Below, one piece after another: positions 1-10,912 of a DNA stretch of 64,000 nt. Source of the stretch: Auanema rhodensis (Eukaryota > Nematoda > Chromadorea > Rhabditida > Rhabditidae); contig OZ059896.1 in NCBI GenBank assembly GCA_964057225.1, positions 3,658,001-3,722,000 of the forward strand, written 5' to 3'. The notes beneath the pieces were generated by a model. The model saw only the letters and a program-made list of their open reading frames with translations. It was not told the origin of the DNA and did no database searches. The position numbers and the translations under genes were made by a program. Numbering within the stretch: position 1 is the stretch's first letter; each line of letters starts with the position of its first letter.

Positions 1-187
1 AATTTCAAAGTCATGGTTACCATGCACCAATATCAATAAAAATTTGTTTTTAGACTAATTTGAACATGGGGAATCTAATTTTGAAAACCGCATCTCTTTA
101 TCTTTCAAGTGAAGCGAGTTACATACCAAGTGCACATCACGTGTACATTTAATTAGCATAAATTAAAGTTCACGTAAATTTCAAAGT

Positions 188-200
188 CATGGTTACCATG
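188..200. other. 13-bp dyad CATGGTTACCATG, example copy
   Basis: CATGGT and ACCATG are perfect inverted complements around one central T. The motif sits at monomer positions 12-24 and is kept in nearly every monomer. Rare changes occur, such as accgtg near 899 and 5827, and gttagcatg near 4593 and 9873. A short dyad like this could be bound by a dimeric protein or form a small hairpin. No binding protein can be named from sequence. Confidence 0.7.
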
Positions 201-279
201 AACCAATATCAATAAAAATTTGTTTTTAGACTAATATGGACATGGGGAATCTAATTTTGAAAACCGCATCTCTTTATCT

Positions 280-289
280 TTCACGTGAA
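280..289. other. 10-bp palindrome TTCACGTGAA with E-box core, example copy
   Basis: This is a perfect 10-bp palindrome containing the canonical E-box CACGTG, at monomer positions 104-113. Some monomers carry C to A at position 108 (ttcaagtgaa), which destroys both the palindrome and the E-box. CACGTG is the known site of bHLH proteins of the Myc/Max, USF and CLOCK/CYCLE type. Occupancy of the satellite is not shown. Confidence 0.7.
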
Positions 290-313
290 GCGAGTTACAT
301 ACCAAGTGCACAT

Positions 314-319
314 CACGTG
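314..319. other. Second CACGTG E-box of the monomer, example copy
   Basis: CACGTG at monomer positions 138-143 starts 32 bp after the first CACGTG, close to three helical turns. It is preceded by the palindrome GTGCAC at 130-135. It is conserved in most monomers. Exceptions include cataacgtg near 1890, 3127 and 8040, the ttcacgttt class near 14217, and caggtg near 43255 and 44663. Confidence 0.65.
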
Positions 320-704
320 TACACTTAATTAGCATAAATTAAAGTTCACGTAAATTTCAAAGTCATGGTTACCATGCACCAATATCAATAAAAATTTGTT
401 TTTAGACTAATATGGACATGGGGAATCTAATTTTGAAAACCGCATCTCTTTATCTTCCACGTGAAGCGAGTTACATACCAAGTGCACATCACGTGTACAT
501 TTAATTAGCATAAATTAAAGTTCACGTAAATTTCAAAGTCATGGTTACCATGCACCAATATCAATAAAAATTTGTTTTTAGACTAATATGGACATGAGGA
601 ATCTAATTTTGAAAACCGCATCTCTTTATCTTCCACGTGAAGCGAGTTACATACCAAGTGCACATCACGTGTACATTTAATTAGCATAAATTAAAGTTCA
701 CGTA

Positions 705-3700
705 AATTTCAAAGTCATGGTTACCATGCACCAATATTAATAAAAATTTGTTTTTAGACTAATATGGACATGAGGAATCTAATTTTGAAAACCGCATCTC
801 TTTATCTTCCACGTGAAGCGAGTTACATACCAAGTGCACATCACGTGTACATTTAATTAGCATAAATTAAAGTTCACGTAAATTTCAAAGTCATGGTTAC
901 CGTGAACCAATATCAATAAAAATTTGTTTTTAGACTAATATGGACATGGGGAATCTAATTTTGAAAACCGCATCTCTTTATCTTTCACGTGAAGCGAGTT
1001 ACATACCAAGTGCACATCACGTGTACATTTAATTAGCATAAATTAAAGTTCACGTAAATTTCAAAGTCATGGTTACCATGCACCAATATCAATAAAAATT
1101 TGTTTTTAGACTAATTTGAACATGGGGAATCTAATTTTGAAAACCGCATCTCTTTATCTTTCAAGTGAAGCGAGTTACATACCAAGTGCACATCACGTGT
1201 ACATTTAATTAGCATAAATTAAAGTTCACGTAAATTTCAAAGTCATGGTTACCATGAACCAATATCAATAAAAATTTGTTTTTAGACTAATATGGACATG
1301 GGGAATCTAATTTTGAAAACCGCATCTCTTTATCTTTCACGTGAAGCGAGTTACATACCAAGTGCACATCACGTGTACACTTAATTAGCATAAATTAAAG
1401 TTCACGTAAATTTCAAAGTCATGGTTACCATGCACCAATATCAATAAAAATTTGTTTTTAGACTAATATGGACATGGGGAATCTAATTTTGAAAACCGCA
1501 TCTCTTTATCTTTCAAGTGAAGCGAGTTACATACCAAGTGCACATCACGTGTACATTTAATTAGCATAAATTAAAGTTCACGTAAATTTCAAAGTCATGG
1601 TTACCATGCACCAATATCAATAAAAATTTGTTTTTAGACTAATATGGACATGGGGAATCTAATTTTGAAAACCGCATCTCTTTATCTTTCACGTGAAGCG
1701 AGTTACATACCAAGTGCACATCACGTGTACATTTAATTAGCATAAATTAAAGTTCACGTAAATTTCAAAGTCATGGTTACCATGCACCAATATCAATAAA
1801 AATTTGTTTTTAGACTAATATGAACATGGGGAATCTAATTTTGAAAACCGCATCTCTTTATCTTTCACGTGAAGCGAGTTACATACCAAGTGCACATAAC
1901 GTGTACATTTAATTAGCATAAATTAAAGTTCACGTAAATTTCAAAGTCATGGTTACCATGCACCAATATCAATAAAAATTTGTTTTTAGACTAATATGGA
2001 CATGGAGAATCTAATTTTGAAAATCGCATCTCTTTATCTTTCACGTGAAACGAGTTACATACCAAGTGCACATCACGTGTACATTTAATTAGCATAAATT
2101 AAAGTTCACGTAAATTTCAAAGTCATGGTTACCATGAACCAATATCAATAAAAATTTGTTTTTAGACTAATATGGACATGGGGAATCTAATTTTGAAAAC
2201 CGCATCTCTTTATCTTTCACGTGAAGCGAGTTACATACCAAGTGCACATCACGTGTACATTTAATTAGCATAAATTAAAGTTCACGTAAATTTCAAAGTC
2301 ATGGTTACCATGAACCAATATCAATAAAAATTTGTTTTTAGACTAATATGGACATGGGGAATCTAATTTTGAAAACCGCATCTCTCTATCTTTCACGTGA
2401 AGCGAGTTACATACCAAGTGCACATCACGTGTACATTTAATTAGCATAAATTAAAGTTCACGTAAATTTCAAAGTCATGGTTACCATGCACCAATATTAA
2501 TAAAAATTTGTTTTTAAACTAATATGGACATGGGGAATCTAATTTTGAAAACAGCATCTCTTTATCTTTCACGTGAAGCGAGTTACATACCAAGTGCACA
2601 TCACGTGTACATTTAATTAGCATAAATTAAAGTTCACGTAAATTTCAAAGTCATGGTTACCATGAACCAATATCAATAAAAATTTGTTTTTAGACTAATA
2701 TGGACATGGGGAATCTAATTTTGAAAATCGCATCTCTTTATCTTTCACGTGAAGCGAGTTACATACCAAGTGCACATCACGTGTACATTTAATTAGCATA
2801 AATTAAAGTTCACGTAAATTTCAAAGTCATGGTTACCATGCACCAATATCAATAAAAATTTGTTTTTAGACTAATATGAACATGGGGAATCTAATTTTGA
2901 AAATCGCATCTCTTTATCTTTCACGTGAAGCGAATTACATACCAAGTGCACATCACGTGTACATTTAATTAGCATAAATTAAAGTTCACGTAAATTTCAA
3001 AGTCATGGTTACCATGCACCAATATCAATAAAAATTTGTTTTTAGACTAATATGAACATGGGGAATCTAATTTTGAAAACCGCATCTCTTTATCTTTCAC
3101 GTGAAGCGAGTTACATACCAAGTGCACATAACGTGTACATTTAATTAGCATAAATTAAAGTTCACGTAAATTTCAAAGTCATGGTTACCATGCACCAATA
3201 TCAATAAAAATTTGTTTTTAGACTAATATGGACATGGAGAATCTAATTTTGAAAACCGCATCTCTTTATCTTTCACGTGAAGCGAGTTACATACCAAGTG
3301 CACATCACGTGTACATTTAACTAGCATAAATTAATGTTCACGTAAATTTCAAAGTCATGGTTACCATGCACCAATATTAATAAAAATTTGTTTTTAGACT
3401 AATATGAACATGGGGAATCTAATTTTGAAAACCGCATCTCTTTATCTTTCACGTGAAGCGAGTTACATACCAAGTGCACATCACGTGTACATTTAATTAG
3501 CATAAATTAAAGTTCACGTAAATTTCAAAGTCATGGTTACCATGCACCAATATCAATAAAAATTTGTTTTTAGACTAATATGGACATGGAGAATCTAATT
3601 TTGAAAACCGCATCTCTTTATCTTTCACGTGAAGCGAGTTACATACCAAGTGCACATCACGTGTACATTTAATTAGCATAAATTAAAGTTCACGTAAATT

Positions 3701-5632
3701 TCAAAGTCATGGTTACCATGCACCAATATCAATAAAAATTTGTTTTTAGACTAATATGGACATGGGGAATCTAATTTTGAAAACCGCATCTCTTTATCTT
3801 TCACGTGAAGCGAGTTACATACCAAGTGCACATCACGTGTACACTTAATTAGCATAAATTAAAGTTCACGTAAATTTCAAAGTCATGGTTACCATGCACC
3901 AATATCAATAAAAGTTTGTTTTTAGACTAATATGGACATGGGGAATCTAATTTTGAAAACCGCATCTCTTTATCTTTCAAGTGAAGCGAGTTACATACCA
4001 AGTGCACATCACGTGTACATTTAATTAGCATAAATTAAAGTTCACGTAAATTTCAAAGTCATGGTTACCATGCACCAATATCAATAAAAATTTGTTTTTA
4101 GACTAATATGGACATGGGGAATCTAATTTTGAAAATCCCATCTCTTTATCTTTCACGTGAAGCGAGTTACATACCAAGTGCACATCACGTGTACATTTAA
4201 TTAGCATAAATTAAAGTTCACGTAAATTTCAAAGTCATGGTTACCATGAACCAATATCAATAAAAATTTGTTTTTAGACTAATATGGACATGGGGAATCT
4301 AATTTTGAAAACCGCATCTCTTTTTCTTTCACGTGAAGCGAGTTACATACCAAGTGCACATCACGTGTACATTTAATTAGCATAAATTAAAGTTCACGTA
4401 AATTTCAAAGTCATGGTTACCATGCACCAATATCAATAAAAATTTGTTTTTAGACTAATATGGACATGGGGAATCAAATTTTGAAAATCGCATCTCTTTA
4501 TCTTTCACGTGAAGCGAGTTACATACCAAGTGCACATCACGTGTACATTTAATTAGCATAAATTAAAGTTCACGTAAATTTCAAAGTCATGGTTAGCATG
4601 AACCAATATCAATAAAAATTTGTTTTTAGACTAATATGGACATGGGGAATCTAATTTTGAAAACCGCATCTCTTTATCTTTCACGTGAAGCGAGTTACAT
4701 ACCAAGTGCACATCACGTGTACATTTAATTAGCATAAATTAAAGTTCACGTAAATTTCAAAGTCATGGTTACCATGAACCAATATCAATAAAAATTTGTT
4801 TTTAGACTAATTTGAACATGGGGAATCTAATTTTGAAAACCGCATCTCTTTATCTTTCACGTGAAGCGAGTTACATACCAAGTGCACATCACGTGTACAT
4901 TTAATTAGCATAAATTAAAGTTCACGTAAATTTCAAAGTCATGGTTACCATGCACCAATATCAATAAAAATTTGTTTTTAGACTAATTTGAACATGGGGA
5001 ATCTAATTTTGAAAACCGCATCTCTTTATCTTTCAAGTGAAGCGAGTTACATACCAAGTGCACATCACGTGTACATTTAATTAGCATAAATTAAAGTTCA
5101 CGTAAATTTCAAAGTCATGGTTACCATGCACCAATATTAATAAAAATTTGTTTTTAGACTAATAAGGACATGGGGAATCTAATTTTGAAAATCGCATCTC
5201 TTTATCTTTCACGTGAAGCGAGTTACATACCAAGTGCATATCACGTGTACATTTAATTAGCATAAATTAAAGTTCACGTAAATTTCAAAGTCATGGTTAC
5301 CATGAACCAATATCAATAAAAATTTGTTTTTAGACTAATATGGACATGGGGAATCTAATTTTGAAAACCGCATCTCTTTATCTTTCACGTGAAGCGAGTT
5401 ACATACCAAGTGCACATCACGTGTACATTTAATTAGCATAAATTAAAGTTCACGTAAATTTCAAAGTCATGGTTACCATGCACCAATATCAATAAAAATT
5501 TGTTTTTAGACTAATATGGACATGGCGAATCTAATTTTGAAAATCGCATCTCTTTATCTTTCACGTGAAGCGAGTTACATACCAAGTGCACATCACGTGT
5601 ACATTTAATTAGCATAAATTAAAGTTCACGTA
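705..5632. repeat. Higher-order repeat copy 1, 28 monomers (4,928 bp)
   Basis: This block matches 5633-10912. It starts with a monomer carrying tattaat, gaggaat and ttccacgtg and ends with one carrying gcgaat and aaaatcg. Diagnostic rare variants recur in the same order in the second copy: accgtgaacc (899), cacataacgtg (about 1890), gtgaaacgag (about 2046), acagcatc (about 2550), ttaactag with aatgttc (about 3318), tttttctttc (4321), aatcaaatt (about 4474), gttagcatg (about 4593), aataagg (5161) and gcgaat (about 5525). Confidence 0.88.
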
Positions 5633-8600
5633 AATTTCAAAGTCATGGTTACCATGCACCAATATTAATAAAAATTTGTTTTTAGACTAATATGGACATG
5701 AGGAATCTAATTTTGAAAACCGCATCTCTTTATCTTCCACGTGAAGCGAGTTACATACCAAGTGCACATCACGTGTACATTTAATTAGCATAAATTAAAG
5801 TTCACGTAAATTTCAAAGTCATGGTTACCGTGAACCAATATCAATAAAAATTTGTTTTTAGACTAATATGGACATGGGGAATCTAATTTTGAAAACCGCA
5901 TCTCTTTATCTTTCACGTGAAGCGAGTTACATACCAAGTGCACATCACGTGTACATTTAATTAGCATAAATTAAAGTTCACGTAAATTTCAAAGTCATGG
6001 TTACCATGCACCAATATCAATAAAAATTTGTTTTTAGACTAATTTGAACATGGGGAATCTAATTTTGAAAACCGCATCTCTTTATCTTTCAAGTGAAGCG
6101 AGTTACATACCAAGTGCACATCACGTGTACATTTAATTAGCATAAATTAAAGTTCACGTAAATTTCAAAGTCATGGTTACCATGAACCAATATCAATAAA
6201 AATTTGTTTTTAGACTAATATGGACATGGGGAATCTAATTTTGAAAACCGCATCTCTTTATCTTTCACGTGAAGCGAGTTACATACCAAGTGCACATCAC
6301 GTGTACACTTAATTAGCATAAATTAAAGTTCACGTAAATTTCAAAGTCATGGTTACCATGCACCAATATCAAAAAAAATTTGTTTTTAGACTAATATGGA
6401 CATGGGGAATCTAATTTTGAAAACCGCATCTCTTTATCTTTCAAGTGAAGCGAGTTACATACCAAGTGCACATCACGTGTACATTTAATTAGCATAAATT
6501 AAAGTTCACGTAAATTTCAAAGTCATGGTTACCATGCACCAATATCAATAAAAATTTGTTTTTAGACTAATATGGACATGGGGAATCTAATTTTGAAAAC
6601 CGCATCTCTTTATCTTTCACGTGAAGCGAGTTACATACCAAGTGCACATCACGTGTACATTTAATTAGCATAAATTAAAGTTCACGTAAATTTCAAAGTC
6701 ATGGTTACCATGCACCAATATCAATAAAAATTTGTTTTTAGACTAATATGAACATGGGGAATCTAATTTTGAAAACCGCATCTCTTTATCTTTCACGTGA
6801 AGCGAGTTACATACCAAGTGCACATAACGTGTACATTTAATTAGCATAAATTAAAGTTCACGTAAATTTCAAAGTCATGGTTACCATGCACCAATATCAA
6901 TAAAAATTTGTTTTTAGACTAATATGGACATGGAGAATCTAATTTTGAAAATCGCATCTCTTTATCTTTCACGTGAAACGAGTTACATACCAAGTGCACA
7001 TCACGTGTACATTTAATTAGCATAAATTAAAGTTCACGTAAATTTCAAAGTCATGGTTACCATGAACCAATATCAATAAAAATTTGTTTTTAGACTAATA
7101 TGGACATGGGGAATCTAATTTTGAAAACCGCATCTCTTTATCTTTCACGTGAAGCGAGTTACATACCAAGTGCACATCACGTGTACATTTAATTAGCATA
7201 AATTAAAGTTCACGTAAATTTCAAAGTCATGGTTACCATGAACCAATATCAATAAAAATTTGTTTTTAGACTAATATGGACATGGGGAATCTAATTTTGA
7301 AAACCGCATCTCTTTATCTTTCACGTGAAGCGAGTTACATACCAAGTGCACATCACGTGTACATTTAATTAGCATAAATTAAAGTTCACGTAAATTTCAA
7401 AGTCATGGTTACCATGCACCAATATTAATAAAAATTTGTTTTTAAACTAATATGGACATGGGGAATCTAATTTTGAAAACAGCATCTCTTTATCTTTCAC
7501 GTGAAGCGAGTTACATACCAAGTGCACATCACGTGTACATTTAATTAGCATAAATTAAAGTTCACGTAAATTTCAAAGTCATGGTTACCATGAACCAATA
7601 TCAATAAAAATTTGTTTTTAGACTAATATGGACATGGGGAATCTAATTTTGAAAATCGCATCTCTTTATCTTTCACGTGAAGCGAGTTACATACCAAGTG
7701 CACATCACGTGTACATTTAATTAGCATAAATTAAAGTTCACGTAAATTTCAAAGTCATGGTTACCATGCACCAATATCAATAAAAATTTGTTTTTAGACT
7801 AATATGGACATGGAGAATCTAATTTTGAAAACCGCATCTCTTTATCTTTCACGTGAAGCGAATTACATACCAAGTGCACATCACGTGTACATTTAATTAG
7901 CATAAATTAAAGTTCACGTAAATTTCAAAGTCATGGTTACCATGCACCAATATCAATAAAAATTTGTTTTTAGACTAATATGAACATGGGGAATCTAATT
8001 TTGAAAACCGCATCTCTTTATCTTTCACGTGAAGCGAGTTACATACCAAGTGCACATAACGTGTACATTTAATTAGCATAAATTAAAGTTCACGTAAATT
8101 TCAAAGTCATGGTTACCATGCACCAATATCAATAAAAATTTGTTTTTAGACTAATATGGACATGGAGAATCTAATTTTGAAAACCGCATCTCTTTATCTT
8201 TCACGTGAAGCGAATTACATACCAAGTGCACATCACGTGTACATTTAATTAGCATAAATTAAAGTTCACGTAAATTTCAAAGTCATGGTTACCATGCACC
8301 AATATCAATAAAAATTTGTTTTTAGACTAATATGAACATGGGGAATCTAATTTTGAAAACCGCATCTCTTTATCTTTCACGTGAAGCGAGTTACATACCA
8401 AGTGCACATAACGTGTACATTTAATTAGCATAAATTAAAGTTCACGTAAATTTCAAAGTCATGGTTACCATGCACCAATATCAATAAAAATTTGTTTTTA
8501 GACTAATATGGACATGGAGAATCTAATTTTGAAAACCGCATCTCTTTATCTTTCACGTGAAGCGAGTTACATACCAAGTGCACATCACGTGTACATTTAA

Positions 8601-10912
8601 CTAGCATAAATTAATGTTCACGTAAATTTCAAAGTCATGGTTACCATGCACCAATATTAATAAAAATTTGTTTTTAGACTAATATGAACATGGGGAATCT
8701 AATTTTGAAAACCGCATCTCTTTATCTTTCACGTGAAGCGAGTTACATACCAAGTGCACATCACGTGTACATTTAATTAGCATAAATTAAAGTTCACGTA
8801 AATTTCAAAGTCATGGTTACCATGCACCAATATCAATAAAAATTTGTTTTTAGACTAATATGGACATGGAGAATCTAATTTTGAAAACCGCATCTCTTTA
8901 TCTTTCACGTGAAGCGAGTTACATACCAAGTGCACATCACGTGTACATTTAATTAGCATAAATTAAAGTTCACGTAAATTTCAAAGTCATGGTTACCATG
9001 CACCAATATCAATAAAAATTTGTTTTTAGACTAATATGGACATGGGGAATCTAATTTTGAAAACCGCATCTCTTTATCTTTCACGTGAAGCGAGTTACAT
9101 ACCAAGTGCACATCACGTGTACACTTAATTAGCATAAATTAAAGTTCACGTAAATTTCAAAGTCATGGTTACCATGCACCAATATCAATAAAAGTTTGTT
9201 TTTAGACTAATATGGACATGGGGAATCTAATTTTGAAAACCGCATCTCTTTATCTTTCAAGTGAAGCGAGTTACATACCAAGTGCACATCACGTGTACAT
9301 TTAATTAGCATAAATTAAAGTTCACGTAAATTTCAAAGTCATGGTTACCATGCACCAATATCAATAAAAATTTGTTTTTAGACTAATATGGACATGGGGA
9401 ATCTAATTTTGAAAATCCCATCTCTTTATCTTTCACGTGAAGCGAGTTACATACCAAGTGCACATCACGTGTACATTTAATTAGCATAAATTAAAGTTCA
9501 CGTAAATTTCAAAGTCATGGTTACCATGAACCAATATCAATAAAAATTTGTTTTTAGACTAATATGGACATGGGGAATCTAATTTTGAAAACCGCATCTC
9601 TTTTTCTTTCACGTGAAGCGAGTTACATACCAAGTGCACATCACGTGTACATTTAATTAGCATAAATTAAAGTTCACGTAAATTTCAAAGTCATGGTTAC
9701 CATGCACCAATATCAATAAAAATTTGTTTTTAGACTAATATGGACATGGGGAATCAAATTTTGAAAATCGCATCTCTTTATCTTTCACGTGAAGCGAGTT
9801 ACATACCAAGTGCACATCACGTGTACATTTAATTAGCATAAATTAAAGTTCACGTAAATTTCAAAGTCATGGTTAGCATGAACCAATATCAATAAAAATT
9901 TGTTTTTAGACTAATATGGACATGGGGAATCTAATTTTGAAAACCGCATCTCTTTATCTTTCACGTGAAGCGAGTTACATACCAAGTGCACATCACGTGT
10001 ACATTTAATTAGCATAAATTAAAGTTCACGTAAATTTCAAAGTCATGGTTACCATGAACCAATATCAATAAAAATTTGTTTTTAGACTAATTTGAACATG
10101 GGGAATCTAATTTTGAAAACCGCATCTCTTTATCTTTCACGTGAAGCGAGTTACATACCAAGTGCACATCACGTGTACATTTAATTAGCATAAATTAAAG
10201 TTCACGTAAATTTCAAAGTCATGGTTACCATGCACCAATATCAATAAAAATTTGTTTTTAGACTAATTTGAACATGGGGAATCTAATTTTGAAAACCGCA
10301 TCTCTTTATCTTTCAAGTGAAGCGAGTTACATACCAAGTGCACATCACGTGTACATTTAATTAGCATAAATTAAAGTTCACGTAAATTTCAAAGTCATGG
10401 TTACCATGCACCAATATTAATAAAAATTTGTTTTTAGACTAATAAGGACATGGGGAATCTAATTTTGAAAATCGCATCTCTTTATCTTTCACGTGAAGCG
10501 AGTTACATACCAAGTGCATATCACGTGTACATTTAATTAGCATAAATTAAAGTTCACGTAAATTTCAAAGTCATGGTTACCATGAACCAATATCAATAAA
10601 AATTTGTTTTTAGACTAATATGGACATGGGGAATCTAATTTTGAAAACCGCATCTCTTTATCTTTCACGTGAAGCGAGTTACATACCAAGTGCACATCAC
10701 GTGTACATTTAATTAGCATAAATTAAAGTTCACGTAAATTTCAAAGTCATGGTTACCATGCACCAATATCAATAAAAATTTGTTTTTAGACTAATATGGA
10801 CATGGCGAATCTAATTTTGAAAATCGCATCTCTTTATCTTTCACGTGAAGCGAGTTACATACCAAGTGCACATCACGTGTACATTTAATTAGCATAAATT
10901 AAAGTTCACGTA
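5633..10912. repeat. Higher-order repeat copy 2, 30 monomers (5,280 bp)
   Basis: This is a tandem copy of 705-5632. The offset is 4,928 bp over its first part and 5,280 bp over the rest, because a two-monomer segment appears once more here than in copy 1 (see 7745-8448). Rare variants pair exactly, for example aataagg at 5161 and 10441, tttttctttc at 4321 and 9601, and ttaactag at 3318 and 8598. The next monomer (10913) no longer matches the block start. Confidence 0.88.
7745..8448. repeat. Tandem dimer duplication inside the 30-monomer block
   Basis: Monomer pair 7745-8096 is repeated at 8097-8448 (352-bp offset). Each pair has a ggagaat/cgaattac monomer followed by a tgaacatgg/cacataacgtg monomer. 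The matching place in copy 1 (2817-3168) has a single pair, whose first monomer carries tgaacatgggg and aaaatcg instead. Either copy 2 gained a dimer or copy 1 lost one. This accounts for the 28 versus 30 monomer difference. Confidence 0.82.

Larger units (their letters stand above)
177..352. repeat. Representative 176-bp satellite monomer
   Basis: One complete monomer, used here to define coordinates within the repeat. Landmarks by monomer position: 12-24 CATGGTTACCATG, 38-51 an A-tract and T-tract pair (aaaaatttgttttt), 79-87 TTTTGAAAA, 104-113 TTCACGTGAA, 130-135 GTGCAC, 138-143 CACGTG, and 149-176 an AT-rich tail ending in aaagttcacgta. A hand count gives 56 G or C in 176 bases (about 32%). 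Five CpG sites are present, at 89, 108, 115, 140 and 173. This copy carries A at position 25 and C at position 148. Confidence 0.95.
1..704. repeat. Four monomers partly repeated six monomers downstream
   Basis: These four monomers open the window. The first two and most of the third (about 1-458) match 1057-1514 at an offset of 1,056 bp (six monomers), sharing the tttgaac/ttcaagtg type followed by the gaacc/gtacactt type. The match ends in the third monomer, where ttccacgtg here faces ttcaagtg there. The fourth monomer shares gaggaat and ttccac with the next one. No gene is seen. Confidence 0.8.
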
